Below the pieces are notes generated by a model. It searched no databases. It saw only the letters and a list, made by a program, of their open reading frames with translations, and was not told the origin of the DNA. From Prochlorococcus sp. AG-424-P23 (GTDB taxonomy: Bacteria > Cyanobacteriota > Cyanobacteriia > PCC-6307 > Cyanobiaceae), in contig QCNK01000001.1 in NCBI GenBank assembly GCA_003210135.1, forward strand, positions 1 through 64,000: 64,000 bases of DNA, given 5' to 3'. Both the position numbers and the translations under genes were made by a program. Below are positions 43,520 through 53,394 of this stretch, piece by piece (within the stretch, counting starts at the first letter, position 1; every line of letters begins with the position of its first letter).

Positions 43520-43580
43520 ATTTCCTCTATACAATTATTTAAATCACTTTATGCTGAAATTTGAATTTCCTCTATACAAT
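43491..43580. repeat. Exact 45-bp tandem duplication at a convergent gene junction
   Basis: The 45-base unit starting TATTTAAATCACTTTATGCT at 43491 is repeated immediately at 43536 with no mismatches (one further base also matches). The first copy carries the photolyase C-terminus and stop (43517-43519). The second carries the stop (43549-43551) and C-terminus of the converging aminotransferase. In an unduplicated state the two genes would overlap by 16 bases, so the duplication separates them without changing either protein. Confidence 0.95.
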
Positions 43581-44754
43581 TCTTTAAAACTTTATTTAAA
43601 TTTTCTGCTACATAAACTTGCTCTTCATTAGAAATTTCAGGAAACATTGGAAGACTAAGAACTTCTGTACAAATTCTCTCTGTATTAATGAGTTTTGTTC
43701 TAGAAAAATTTTTATTTTTGTAAGCTATTTGTGCGTGTATTGGAATTGGATAATAAATAATTGAATTAATACCTTTTTCATAAAGTTGTTGTTTTACCAA
43801 ATTCCTTAAGGAATAGTATTTTTTGCAATCAGTATCAAATAAATTTGAAAAATCTTCATTTAAAAAATATTTATCGTTTCTTAATTTGATTACAAATTGA
43901 TTCCAAGAATGGGAAATTGAATCAGAGCTAATTTTTGGCAAACTAATAAATGGATTTTTTTCTAATAAATCAATATAATTTTTAGCAATTTTTTGGCGAT
44001 TATTAATCCACTTAGAAATATATTTAATTTTAATGTTTAATATGGCAGCTTGAATAGTATCAAGTCTGCTGTTATATCCAATTTGGGTATGATGATATCT
44101 TATTGGGCTGCCATGAACAGCCAGTTCTCTAATTTTTTTTGCAATCTTCTGATCCGAAGTTGTTACTGCTCCACCATCTCCAGCAGCTCCTAAATTTTTA
44201 GTAGGGAAAAAGCTAAAACAGCCCATATCACCGATACTACCAACTTTAGAAGTTTTCCACATTGTGCATGTTGCCTGAGCACAATCTTCGATTACTTTTA
44301 AGTCATATTTGTTGGCCAAAGATTTTATTAAGGTCATATTCACTGCATTACCAAATAGATGAACTGGCATAATTGCCTTGGTATTAGAATTTATTTCTTG
44401 TTCTATTAGTTCAGTATTAATGAGATAAGTTTCTGGATCTATATCTACCAAAACAGGATTAGCACCAACTGCACTAATAGCCTCTGCAGTTGCAAAAAAG
44501 CTAAAAGATGAGGTAATAACTTCATCACCCACACCAATATCTAATGCGCGCAAAGCTAATACTAAAGCATCAGTTCCACTATTACATCCAATAGTATTTT
44601 CAACACCAATCAGATTTGAAAAACTCTCCTCAAATTTGTCAATTTCTTGTCCTCCAATATACTGGCCCCCTTTTAGAACTTTTGAAACCTCACGCTCAAT
44701 TTCAGAGCCAATTTCTTGGAACTGCCTATCTAAAGTAAATGGAGGTATCTGCAT
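43549..44754 (-). CDS. DegT/DnrJ/EryC1/StrS-family aminotransferase
   Basis: The 401-residue product is a PLP-dependent sugar aminotransferase: GGQYIGGQEIDKFEESF near 29-45, CNSGTDALVLALRAL at 57-71, catalytic IEDCAQA with Asp157, and PLP lysine Lys186 in SFFPTKNLGAAGDGG. Members aminate keto-sugar nucleotides for lipopolysaccharide, exopolysaccharide or cofactor precursors. The partner dehydrogenase is not adjacent. A UDP-GlcNAc 3-dehydrogenase-like protein is encoded at 54947-55951. Confidence 0.93.
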   Translation of the reverse strand: MQIPPFTLDRQFQEIGSEIEREVSKVLKGGQYIGGQEIDKFEESFSNLIGVENTIGCNSGTDALVLALRALDIGVGDEVITSSFSFFATAEAISAVGANPVLVDIDPETYLINTELIEQEINSNTKAIMPVHLFGNAVNMTLIKSLANKYDLKVIEDCAQATCTMWKTSKVGSIGDMGCFSFFPTKNLGAAGDGGAVTTSDQKIAKKIRELAVHGSPIRYHHTQIGYNSRLDTIQAAILNIKIKYISKWINNRQKIAKNYIDLLEKNPFISLPKISSDSISHSWNQFVIKLRNDKYFLNEDFSNLFDTDCKKYYSLRNLVKQQLYEKGINSIIYYPIPIHAQIAYKNKNFSRTKLINTERICTEVLSLPMFPEISNEEQVYVAENLNKVLKNCIEEIQISA

Positions 44755-44807
44755 ATTAAATATATTAACCCTAAACCATATTTCTATGGGTAAAAAAAAT
44801 TTTTAAT

Positions 44808-45407
44808 TCATTTAAACCAACTTGGTTCTTTACCAGGAGTCCATTTTATATTGCAACCTAAAGAAGGCATCTGATTTGAAGGATAAGAATTATCTTGATT
44901 CAAATCTTTTACGGCAGAGCGCAAATCTTTTCCAGATAGAGGGATATTATTACCTGGTCTACTATCGTCTAATTGGCCATGATAATACAAAAAAAAATCA
45001 CCATCTCCTTCATTTGAAAAAAGATAAAAATCTGGGGTGCAAGCCGCTTTTAATTTCTTAGCAAAATTTTGATTTTCATCATATAGATAAGGAAAACTCC
45101 ATCCCTGTGTTTGTGCTTTTAATCTCAAATTTTTAGGAGAATCTGAAGGATGAGTGACAATATCATTACTAGAAATTGCAACTGTTTGAACTGTATTTTC
45201 AATTTCTTTACTTAAGATGAAAATTTGATTCTCAATATATTTAACAAATGGGCAATGAGCACAAATAAACATTAAAAGTAAATGCCGATTATCTAGATTA
45301 TGACAATTAAAATATTCATTTTTTGAAGAATTAGCATTTAACATTTCGAAATTCGGTAATTGAAAACCTAATTCCAAAACCATAGAATTTGTTCTTACCA
45401 TTTTCAA
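44808..45407 (-). CDS. Thioredoxin-like redoxin family protein
   Basis: The 199-residue product has a thioredoxin fold with CxxC motif CAHC at residues 49-52, LLLMFICAHCPFVKYIE, and ACTPDFYLFSNEG containing the cis-proline. The C-terminal ...LGCNIKWTPGKEPSW is conserved in the AhpC/TSA-like family annotated as thioredoxin-family proteins. It lacks a signal peptide. Likely a cytosolic thiol reductase or peroxiredoxin relative; substrate unknown. Confidence 0.85.
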   Translation of the reverse strand: MKMVRTNSMVLELGFQLPNFEMLNANSSKNEYFNCHNLDNRHLLLMFICAHCPFVKYIENQIFILSKEIENTVQTVAISSNDIVTHPSDSPKNLRLKAQTQGWSFPYLYDENQNFAKKLKAACTPDFYLFSNEGDGDFFLYYHGQLDDSRPGNNIPLSGKDLRSAVKDLNQDNSYPSNQMPSLGCNIKWTPGKEPSWFK

Positions 45408-45506
45408 GTTAAAAATTCTTTGATATTTGAAAATTATTGTATATTTTGCAGTAATCCGTAAAGATAGGTACTTTTATATAGGAGAATAATAGAAATAAGA
45501 AACAAA

Positions 45507-46289
45507 ATGCTTCTAAATCTAACTGGCAAAAAAATTCTTGTTACGGGAATTGCCAACAATCGTTCAATAGCATGGGGTATCGCTCAACAACTTTCAAAAG
45601 CTGGCGCAGAACTTGGAATCACATATTTGCCTGATGATAAGGGAAGATTCGAGTCTAAAGTTAGAGAACTAACTGAACCTTTAAACCCGTCGTTATTTTT
45701 GCCTCTTGATGTTCAAAATCCAGCTCAAATTGAAGAAATCTTTAAAAATATAAAAGACAATTGGGGGCAAATTGACGGATTAGTTCACTGCCTAGCATTT
45801 GCAGGACGCGATGAATTGATTGGAGATTATAGTGCTACCACTTCAGAGGGTTTTGATAGGGCTCTTAATATAAGTGCGTATTCGTTAGCACCTTTATGTA
45901 AAGCAGCAAAAACACTTTTTAGTGATGGTGCTGGAGTTGTCTCATTAACTTATTTAGGTTCAGAAAGGGCGATTCCCAACTATAACGTGATGGGAGTTGC
46001 TAAAGCAGCTTTAGAAGCTTCAGTAAGATATCTTTCTGCAGAACTTGGTCCCGAAAAACAAGTCAGAGTTAACGCAATAAGTGCAGGGCCTATAAGAACA
46101 CTTGCGAGTTCTGCTATAGGTGGCATTTTAGATATGATTCACAATGTTGAAGAAAAGGCTCCTTTACGCAGAACAGTCACTCAAATAGAAGTAGGTAATA
46201 CAGCTGCTTTTTTATTAAGTGATCTCTCTAGCGGCATTTCAGGCCAAACAATTTATGTTGATGCGGGTTACTGCATTAATGGAATGTAA
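45507..46289 (+). CDS. fabI: Enoyl-[acyl-carrier-protein] reductase (NADH)
   Basis: The 260-residue product is a short-chain dehydrogenase with FabI hallmarks: GIANNRSIAWGIAQQLS at 14-30 and the catalytic Tyr149, Tyr159, Met162 and Lys166 (NYNVMGVAK). It catalyses the last reduction of each fatty acid elongation cycle. hisB follows 20 bases downstream, so the two may share a transcript. Confidence 0.97.
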   Translation: MLLNLTGKKILVTGIANNRSIAWGIAQQLSKAGAELGITYLPDDKGRFESKVRELTEPLNPSLFLPLDVQNPAQIEEIFKNIKDNWGQIDGLVHCLAFAGRDELIGDYSATTSEGFDRALNISAYSLAPLCKAAKTLFSDGAGVVSLTYLGSERAIPNYNVMGVAKAALEASVRYLSAELGPEKQVRVNAISAGPIRTLASSAIGGILDMIHNVEEKAPLRRTVTQIEVGNTAAFLLSDLSSGISGQTIYVDAGYCINGM

Positions 46290-46309
46290 ACTAAGTTTTT
46301 TGCATAAAA

Positions 46310-46915
46310 ATGTCATCTCTAAGGCAATCTGAAATAAAAAGAAAAACGAATGAAACAGATATTTCTGTATTGATAAACTTAGATGGAAATGGAATTTCTG
46401 AGATTGATACCGGGATACCATTCTTAGATCATATGCTTCATCAGATATCCAGTCATGGTTTGTTCGATTTAAAAATAAAAGCAATTGGAGATACCCATAT
46501 TGATGATCATCATACAAATGAAGATGTAGGAATCGCATTAGGCAAAGCATTTTCAAAAGCCTTGGGAGAAAGAAAAGGAATAAGCAGATTTGGACATTTC
46601 TTTGCCCCATTAGATGAAGCATTAGTTCAAGTCACTTTAGACTGCTCTGGTAGACCGCATCTATCTTATGATCTTCAATTAAAAGCCCCTAGAATAGGAA
46701 ATTATGATACTGAACTAGTAAGAGAGTTTTTTATTGCCTTTGTAAATAACAGCGGTATTACTCTTCATATTAATCAAATACGAGGAACTAATTCACATCA
46801 CATAGTTGAGGCGTGCTTTAAAGCTTTTTCAAGAGCAATGAGAATGGCTACCGAGATAGATCCAAGAAGATCTGATTCAATTCCAAGCAGTAAAGGAATG
46901 TTGGAAAAACAATAA
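46310..46915 (+). CDS. hisB: Imidazoleglycerol-phosphate dehydratase
   Basis: The 201-residue product has the duplicated metal-binding histidine motifs: [29 protein letters not shown] and [17 protein letters not shown]. It is the monofunctional HisB of bacteria and plants, catalysing the sixth step of histidine synthesis. No other his genes are in the window; in this lineage they are scattered. Confidence 0.97.
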   Translation: MSSLRQSEIKRKTNETDISVLINLDGNGISEIDTGIPFLDHMLHQISSHGLFDLKIKAIGDTHIDDHHTNEDVGIALGKAFSKALGERKGISRFGHFFAPLDEALVQVTLDCSGRPHLSYDLQLKAPRIGNYDTELVREFFIAFVNNSGITLHINQIRGTNSHHIVEACFKAFSRAMRMATEIDPRRSDSIPSSKGMLEKQ

Positions 46916-46987
46916 AATAGGAAATTTTTCGAATCAGCCACAATTCCGTTGATTTTTGGCGAAGATATATAAAGTGATTATTTTGTT

Positions 46988-48472
46988 GTGACTAATTTAC
47001 AAGATAAAAAAATTGATAAATTTAATATTTTTAAAAAAGAAGATTGGTCAAGTGCTTATCAAAATGTAGAAAAAGAGCTAACTAAAGAGCCTCTAAAAAT
47101 TAGCAAAGGTAATAATATTAAAAATTTAAATGGAACATTATTAAGAAATGGACCAGGAATATTAGAGAGAGGTGGACAATGGGTTCATCATCCATTTGAT
47201 GGTGATGGGATGATAACATCCATAAAATTCGAAAATGGTCAGCCATTCTTAACAAATAGATTTGTTAAAACTAAAGGCTATTTGGAAGAAGAAAAAATAG
47301 ATAAATTTATTTATAGAGGTGTTTTTGGAACACAAAAAAATGGAGGAATTTTAAATAATGCATTAGATCTAAAATTTAAGAATATCGCTAATACACATGT
47401 TATTAAATTAGGAGATGAAATTCTCGCATTATGGGAAGCAGCAGGTCCACATGCAATGGATCCTGATAGTCTTGAAACTATTGGTTTATCAACATTAAAA
47501 GGAGTACTCAAGCCTAACGAAGCATTCAGTGCTCATCCCAAAACAGACCTAAACTCAAATACATCTTCAGAACTTTTAGTCACTTTTGGAGTACAAACCG
47601 GGCCAAAAAGTACCATTAGATTAATGGAATTTGATAATGCTGGTACAAATTCTGGAGAGCTCATTTTTGACAGAAAAGATACCTTTAATGGTTTTGCATT
47701 CCTTCATGATTTCGCAATTACAACTAATTGGGCAATATTTTTACAGAATGCTATTGATTTCAATCCTCTTCCGTTTGTGATGGGTCAAAGAGGAGCAGCA
47801 CAATGTCTAAAGTCAAACCCAAATAAAAAGGCAAAGTTTTTTATCATCCCCAGAGAAAGTGGATTATTTAGAGGACAGCCTCCTTTAACAATAGATGCTC
47901 CAGAAGGATTCGTTTTTCATCATGTAAACTCATTTGAAAAAGATTCCAAAATCGTATTAGATAGTATTTTTTATGATGATTTCCCATCCGTTGGTCCAGA
48001 CGAGAATTTTAGGGATATTGACTTTGATAAATATCCAGAAGGAAAACTGAAAAGATCAATTATCGATCTAAAGACAAAAGTTTGTGAACTTGAAACTTTC
48101 AGTGAACAATGTTGTGAATTTGCTGTTGTTAACCCTAGAAACTTAGGAGTAAAAGCAACCTTTAGTTGGATGGCAAGCACATCTCAAAAGCTTGGGAACG
48201 CTCCACTTCAAGCAATAAAAAAAATAAATTTAACTTCTAAGGAAGAGATTTTTTGGTCAGCAGGTCCAAGTGGATTTGTCAGTGAACCAATTATGGTTCC
48301 ATCAGAAAACTCTTCAAAAGAAGATGAGGGATTTTTATTTATACTTCTATGGAACGGAGAAAGAAGAGGAAGCGATTTAGTGATATTAGATGCAAAAGAC
48401 TTAAAAGAATTAGCTGTTTATGAATTACCCATTTCAATTCCTCATGGCCTACATGGATCTTGGGTTAATTGA
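46988..48472 (+). CDS. Carotenoid oxygenase (RPE65/CCD family)
   Basis: The 494-residue product starts at GTG (46988). It has family features: LNGTLLRNGPGILERG near 47-62, HPFDGDGMI near 67-75, the iron-binding histidines in NTHVIK, LHDFAIT, FHHVNSF and near the C-terminus PHGLHGSW. These enzymes cleave carotenoids at a double bond, producing apocarotenoids or retinal. The exact substrate is unknown. It is long and lacks a signal peptide. Convergent with rdgB, two bases apart. Confidence 0.92.
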   Translation: MTNLQDKKIDKFNIFKKEDWSSAYQNVEKELTKEPLKISKGNNIKNLNGTLLRNGPGILERGGQWVHHPFDGDGMITSIKFENGQPFLTNRFVKTKGYLEEEKIDKFIYRGVFGTQKNGGILNNALDLKFKNIANTHVIKLGDEILALWEAAGPHAMDPDSLETIGLSTLKGVLKPNEAFSAHPKTDLNSNTSSELLVTFGVQTGPKSTIRLMEFDNAGTNSGELIFDRKDTFNGFAFLHDFAITTNWAIFLQNAIDFNPLPFVMGQRGAAQCLKSNPNKKAKFFIIPRESGLFRGQPPLTIDAPEGFVFHHVNSFEKDSKIVLDSIFYDDFPSVGPDENFRDIDFDKYPEGKLKRSIIDLKTKVCELETFSEQCCEFAVVNPRNLGVKATFSWMASTSQKLGNAPLQAIKKINLTSKEEIFWSAGPSGFVSEPIMVPSENSSKEDEGFLFILLWNGERRGSDLVILDAKDLKELAVYELPISIPHGLHGSWVN

Positions 48473-48474
48473 AT

Positions 48475-49050
48475 TTAAGAAAAAATTTCAATTAAATCTG
48501 GAATAATTTTTTTTAGTGCTTTACCTCTATGACTACAAGAGTCTTTAATATCATTATTCATTTCTGCGAAAGTTAATCTGGTAGAAATCTCCTCAAAAAT
48601 TGGGTCATACCCAAAACCACTTTTTCCTCTTGGGTTTAAAATAATATTGCCATGACATTTAGCTTCAGATTCTATAATCACTTCACCATTTGGAGAACAA
48701 ACGCAAATATTGGCAATAAAGAAAGCACTTCTATTTTGAACTCCATCAAGTTCTTTTAAAACTCGTTCAATTCTCTTCTGATCATTTTCTGCATATCTAG
48801 ATGAGTAAATGCCAGGTTTACCATCTAATGCTTCAATACAAATTCCTGAATCATCTGATATTGAGAAATTATTTGTTTTTCTCGAAACTTCACTCGCTTT
48901 TTTAATTGCATTATCTCTAAATGTGAGTCCATCCTCTTCAACTTCTAATGATTCTGGTTGGAGTAATAATTTACAATTAACTCCAGCAAGCAATTTCTTA
49001 TATTCTTCAATTTTACCTTTATTCTTACTTGCTAAATATAAATTTTTCAT
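48475..49050 (-). CDS. rdgB: dITP/XTP pyrophosphatase (RdgB/HAM1 family)
   Basis: The product (191 residues) begins MKNLYLASKNKGKIEEYKKL; I use the ATG at 49050 because the upstream frame adds 13 residues before this conserved start. Further motifs are ISDDSGICIEALDGKPGIYS and GKSGFGYDPIF, and SHRGKALKKI near the end. It removes inosine and xanthosine triphosphates from the nucleotide pool. Two bases from the upstream phosphohexomutase gene. Confidence 0.95.
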   Translation of the reverse strand: MKNLYLASKNKGKIEEYKKLLAGVNCKLLLQPESLEVEEDGLTFRDNAIKKASEVSRKTNNFSISDDSGICIEALDGKPGIYSSRYAENDQKRIERVLKELDGVQNRSAFFIANICVCSPNGEVIIESEAKCHGNIILNPRGKSGFGYDPIFEEISTRLTFAEMNNDIKDSCSHRGKALKKIIPDLIEIFS

Positions 49051-49052
49051 CC

Positions 49053-50507
49053 TTATTTTCCTGCCAAATTTATAAATACTTGACCCCAATCTAATAACTC
49101 ATCTAAATAAGATTCTTTTGGTGCTTCACAATATAACCTTAAAAGAGGTTCCGTTCCTGAAAACCTAAAAAGAAGCCAAAAATTTTTATCAATCCTCAAC
49201 TTTATTCCATCAATCTTTGAGATGCTTTTTAACTTATGATTATTAATATTCTCAGGAATATTATCTATGATAAATTCTTTTACATTATTTTTCTCTGACT
49301 GATTTGGAAATTTAATATCAATTCTTTTATAAAAACTTGGCCCAAAATCTTTTTGAATTTCATCTAAGGTTTCATATAAATATTGAGATTTTTCAGCAAT
49401 TCCATTTAATAAAACCATCGCTGCATATAGAGCATCTCTTTCAGGCATAAAGTCACCAAAACCAACTCCTCCAGATTCCTCTCCTCCAATAAATATTTTC
49501 TCTTTAATCATTTTTTCAGCAATATATTTAAAGCCAACTGGAAGTTCAAAAACATCTCTATTTTGACTCTCTGATATATTTTTAATAATATCTGAACCAC
49601 TAACAGTCTTTAAAACTGGATAAGAATTTTTTTTAATTGGGCCTAAATAGCTAATAAAGTATGGGAGTAAATCTTGAGTACTAGAGTATCTTCCTTTTTC
49701 ATCAATTGCCGCAATTCTGTCACCATCACCATCAAATATAATTCCTAGAGTTTTCGCTTCATTTGTTGAATTTTTCATTAGTGTTTGATTTAGATCATCT
49801 ACATAATTTAAAAGAGGTTCAGGAGGTTTTCCTCCAAAAAAAGGGTCAGCATCTTTCCTAATTTCTGAAATAACTTCTAAATCATTAGAAGCAAAAATCT
49901 CAGCCATACAATTTGCAGCTGAACCATGCATAGAATCTACAAAAATTCTCAATTTCATTTTTTTCAATCTATTGGAAATAAAGTCAATATCAAAAAGGGA
50001 TTTAATTCTATCTAAATGAAATTTCTTGATATCTACCAATTGATTAACACCATCTATTTTTTCAATTGAATTTCCAAGCATTAATCTTTTTTCAATTTCA
50101 CTTGTAAAAGATTCGTCAACAGAACATCCATTAAAGCTCTTTATTTTCAGACCAAGCCAATTATATGGATTATGACTTGCTGTCATTACTAACGCTCCCA
50201 AACATCCCATTTCTTTGGCATAGAAACTACAAGAAGGAGTTGTGACAAAGCTACTAGATAAGATAGGTTCGAAACCACATCCCCTTACAAAAGGAACTAC
50301 ATGCTTGGCAAATTCACTTGCCATAAATCTACGATCATATCCAATTAAAATTTTCTTTGAATTAACTTCTTTATAGTATTGATAATGCAACTCCTGGCAG
50401 GCAGCCACAACAACTCTTGAAAGATTGGACAGGTTAAAATCAAATCCAATTATTCCTCTCCAACCATCAGTTCCAAATTTTATATTTTCTAATGTGTTAC
50501 CTTGCAA
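49053..50507 (-). CDS. Phosphoglucomutase/phosphomannomutase family protein
   Basis: The 484-residue product has the alpha-D-phosphohexomutase motifs: FGTDGWRGIIG near 11-21, catalytic serine Ser111 in TASHNPYNW, the metal loop FDGDGDRIAAID near 255-266, the sugar loop GGEESGGVGFG, and the phosphate-binding RFSGTEPLLRLY. The precise substrate (glucose, mannose or glucosamine phosphate) cannot be assigned from sequence. Likely cotranscribed with rdgB. Confidence 0.93.
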   Translation of the reverse strand: MQGNTLENIKFGTDGWRGIIGFDFNLSNLSRVVVAACQELHYQYYKEVNSKKILIGYDRRFMASEFAKHVVPFVRGCGFEPILSSSFVTTPSCSFYAKEMGCLGALVMTASHNPYNWLGLKIKSFNGCSVDESFTSEIEKRLMLGNSIEKIDGVNQLVDIKKFHLDRIKSLFDIDFISNRLKKMKLRIFVDSMHGSAANCMAEIFASNDLEVISEIRKDADPFFGGKPPEPLLNYVDDLNQTLMKNSTNEAKTLGIIFDGDGDRIAAIDEKGRYSSTQDLLPYFISYLGPIKKNSYPVLKTVSGSDIIKNISESQNRDVFELPVGFKYIAEKMIKEKIFIGGEESGGVGFGDFMPERDALYAAMVLLNGIAEKSQYLYETLDEIQKDFGPSFYKRIDIKFPNQSEKNNVKEFIIDNIPENINNHKLKSISKIDGIKLRIDKNFWLLFRFSGTEPLLRLYCEAPKESYLDELLDWGQVFINLAGK

Positions 50508-50585
50508 ATTGAAGACTTCCTTGATTTCATTTAACTATCTATATTAATTTATATTAGTGAAATTTAAAACCGCAAATAAAATAAT

Positions 50586-51995
50586 TTGAATTCTCTTCAT
50601 TTAAAAAGTTTTACAAGATGCAAAAGAAAAGCATGGCTAGATTTTAAGGGTAAAAAATCTTGTGAAGTTTGGTCTCCCCATAAAGCTATAGATAAAATTA
50701 ACCAGTTTCAAATTTTCTCTGAATTTTGTAATAGTGAAATATATACAGGATTAAAAGCCTGTGAAAATGGTTATCAAGGGGTAATTGGATTAAAAATCAA
50801 AGGTAATCTTTTCCAAAATATTAACGCAGAGATTCGTCCGCAATTACTTGTAAAGACTAAAGGTAAAAGTAAATGGGGACGATATAAATATTTACCTGCT
50901 GTTTATAAGTTAGGCCACAAAACCACGAGAGAACATTTATTCGACTTAGCTTTTAGTTCTATGCTGTTGGAATCTTTTCAAGAATCTAAAATTGAGAAAG
51001 GATTAGTAATTTCAAGTTTTAATAAAAAAGTTAATGTTGAAGAAATTCATTTAAATAAAAAATTAAGAAAAAAAGTTTTGAATGTCTTATTAAGTTTGAA
51101 TGAATGCTTGGAGGGATTTATGCCAGAAATAACTGAGGATAGAAAAAAATGTAGTATTTGTTCATGGCAAAAATTTTGTGACAAAGAAGCACAAGAAAAT
51201 GGATATCTAACAGATATAGATGGAATAGGATCCAAAACAGCCTCATTACTTATATCAAATGGAATATTTGATACCCAAACATTAGCTTCCTGTAGCAAAA
51301 AACAACTTGGAGAGAAATTATCTAAATTCAACCATCAGAAGTATGAAAAAGCGTCAGTATTTATAAAGCAAGCACAATCTTATATTTCTGGGGAACCTTA
51401 TCGCATTTCAAATAAATATGATATTAACCATCTAATAGAAAAAACATGTTCGGGATTTTATATATTTGATATTGAGTCAAATCCAGATGATAAGCATGAC
51501 TTTTTATATGGTTTTTTAAAAATAAATAATTTGTTTACAAAAAAAGAAGATCTTATTTATAAACCAGTTTTAAATCTCAAAAACAATAAAGGAGAATCTT
51601 ACAGAAAAATTATTGAAATACTTTTTTCACAAAAGGAATGGCCAGTTTTACATTACGGAGAAACTGAAAAGATAGCAATAATTAATATTGCTAAAAACCT
51701 AAATTTTAATTTTGAAGAAATTGATTTAATTGCGTCAAGATTTATAGACTTACATAACTTAATACGAAAGTCTTGGATATTACCACTAAAAAACTATAGC
51801 TTAAAAACTGTTTCTAATTGGCTTGGATTTGAATGGATGCAGAAAAATGTAAGTGGCTCAAAAGCCCTTTATTGGTGGATTCAATATCAAATTACAGAGA
51901 ACGAAATATTTTTAAAAAAAATTATCCAATACAACAAAGATGATTGTTTGGCTACTCTAAAAATTGCAGAATATTTAATCAAAAATAAATTATAG
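50586..51995 (+). CDS. TM0106-type RecB-like nuclease with RNase H-like exonuclease domain
   Basis: The 469-residue product starts at TTG. The N-terminal third has the RecB/Cas4-like pattern with a four-cysteine Fe-S-type cluster (Cys near residue 12, then CSICSWQKFC near 196-205). A helix-hairpin-helix follows (LTDIDGIGSKTASLLISNG). The C-terminal 180 residues resemble a 3'-5' exonuclease (FYIFDIESNPD; the terminal KDDCLATLKIAEYL supplies the late Asp). Families of this type are widespread in bacteria but poorly characterised. Overlaps the converging YgfZ-like gene by six bases. Confidence 0.82.
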   Translation: MNSLHLKSFTRCKRKAWLDFKGKKSCEVWSPHKAIDKINQFQIFSEFCNSEIYTGLKACENGYQGVIGLKIKGNLFQNINAEIRPQLLVKTKGKSKWGRYKYLPAVYKLGHKTTREHLFDLAFSSMLLESFQESKIEKGLVISSFNKKVNVEEIHLNKKLRKKVLNVLLSLNECLEGFMPEITEDRKKCSICSWQKFCDKEAQENGYLTDIDGIGSKTASLLISNGIFDTQTLASCSKKQLGEKLSKFNHQKYEKASVFIKQAQSYISGEPYRISNKYDINHLIEKTCSGFYIFDIESNPDDKHDFLYGFLKINNLFTKKEDLIYKPVLNLKNNKGESYRKIIEILFSQKEWPVLHYGETEKIAIINIAKNLNFNFEEIDLIASRFIDLHNLIRKSWILPLKNYSLKTVSNWLGFEWMQKNVSGSKALYWWIQYQITENEIFLKKIIQYNKDDCLATLKIAEYLIKNKL

Positions 51996-52823
51996 AAAAA
52001 CTGATCCTACAGATTTATTAATACTAATTTTTCCAAAAATTTCAGAAAAAAAATAACTTTCTTCCTCTAAATATTTTCTTTTTATCATAGCTAAACCTTT
52101 TATTTGAGAATCTGATTTAAAAAAACTAGTGATTTTGCCTACAGAAATATCCTTAGCAGAATTTGTATATAAATTTTTATCTTCTAAGTCTAAATTGAAA
52201 TTAGATTCAATTGATTTCCAAATTCTTATTTCCTGTTTTAAAGAAGAAACATTTTTTATTTTTGACATTGTTTCTTGTCCTAAATAACAACCTTTATTAA
52301 AATCTATAAGATCTTGTAATCCAAGCTCAAGAGGATTATTTTTTCCGTTTATTTCCATTTCTAATGAGGGTATTGCCTGATTAATCTTCCAAAGTTTTAA
52401 ATCATTGGGATTTAGTAAATTTAGTTTATTTTTATATATTTCAAATTCTTTATCTTCTGTTTTGAAGAAAATAGGCTGGTAAGTTCTCCATGAACTAGAT
52501 TCATCAATTTCCTGAATTCTATTTATTAAGGTAGGTTCACTCAGAATTACATCGTCCGCTGGAAAAATAATTTGATTAAAGTAATCAATTATTTCATTTG
52601 TGTTACCCGCCAAGATAATTAGTTCTAAGCTCCTTTCTAAAAAAATAATTTCAATTAATGACCTTAGAACTCCATTTGGAGTTAACCAACAAGTTTTGAT
52701 AAATTTATTTTCTGAATTAAGAATATTACCAGTTGTTATTCCATTTAAAAATTTTCTGGCATCTTTTCCAGTAATTGAAAAACAATCAAATTTTTCAAGC
52801 CAAAACTTTTTTATATCTTGCAT
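51990..52823 (-). CDS. ygfZ: Folate-binding Fe-S cluster repair protein, YgfZ/GcvT-like
   Basis: The 277-residue product has the YgfZ signature KGCYLGQETMSKI near residues 175-187 and an N-terminal GKDARKFLNGITTGN region. YgfZ-type proteins bind tetrahydrofolate and help maintain iron-sulfur enzymes. The cysteine of the K-G-C-Y-x-G-Q-E motif is present. Ten bases downstream of pyrE on the same strand, so likely one transcript. Confidence 0.9.
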   Translation of the reverse strand: MQDIKKFWLEKFDCFSITGKDARKFLNGITTGNILNSENKFIKTCWLTPNGVLRSLIEIIFLERSLELIILAGNTNEIIDYFNQIIFPADDVILSEPTLINRIQEIDESSSWRTYQPIFFKTEDKEFEIYKNKLNLLNPNDLKLWKINQAIPSLEMEINGKNNPLELGLQDLIDFNKGCYLGQETMSKIKNVSSLKQEIRIWKSIESNFNLDLEDKNLYTNSAKDISVGKITSFFKSDSQIKGLAMIKRKYLEEESYFFSEIFGKISINKSVGSVFL

Positions 52824-52833
52824 TTTGAAATAA

Positions 52834-53394
52834 TTATAAAAAATCTTTTATTGTAAAAAGACTCTTTAATGTAACATTTTCATCTTCAAGTGCTTTTAAT
52901 CCCCCTTCTTGCCTATCAACTATAGACAAAACTTCCTCAACAACATAATTATTTTCGCGTAACTTTTTTATAGCTTTTATAACTGAACCAGCAGTTGTAA
53001 CGACATCTTCTAAAACAGTTACCAAAGTTCCTTCTTCTAATGTAGGGCCCTCTATTCCAGCTCTGGTACCGTATTTTTTAGTTTCTTTCCGAATTATTAA
53101 ACCATCAAGGTCAAGGCCATGCAAAGCTGCTTTGACAATTAATCCACTTACTATAGGATCTGCACCTAATGTTAAACCTGCTACAGCTTTTGATCTTGAG
53201 TCTTTTAACTCTAAAAATAAATCACTTACTAAGTTTAAGCCTACGCCATTTAATGAAACTGGTTTACAGTTCAAGTAATGACTGCTTTTTTTTCCTGAAG
53301 ATAAAGTGAAGTTTCCTTTCTTGTAAGATTTTTCAATTAACTGTTTTAACAATTTTGCTTTATTTAAATCATACTTATCCGAGAATTTGGCCAT
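52834..53394 (-). CDS. pyrE: Orotate phosphoribosyltransferase
   Basis: The 186-residue product has a type I phosphoribosyltransferase fold with the PRPP-binding loop [17 protein letters not shown] near 126-142 and [14 protein letters not shown] near 37-50. It converts orotate to OMP in pyrimidine synthesis. Length is typical (about 190). It is divergent from tRNA-Met. Confidence 0.95.
   Translation of the reverse strand: MAKFSDKYDLNKAKLLKQLIEKSYKKGNFTLSSGKKSSHYLNCKPVSLNGVGLNLVSDLFLELKDSRSKAVAGLTLGADPIVSGLIVKAALHGLDLDGLIIRKETKKYGTRAGIEGPTLEEGTLVTVLEDVVTTAGSVIKAIKKLRENNYVVEEVLSIVDRQEGGLKALEDENVTLKSLFTIKDFL

Noticed and set aside
50586-51995. Cas4 of a CRISPR-Cas system
   Set aside because: The domain order fits the TM0106-type nuclease. 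No repeats, spacers or other cas genes are present in the window.
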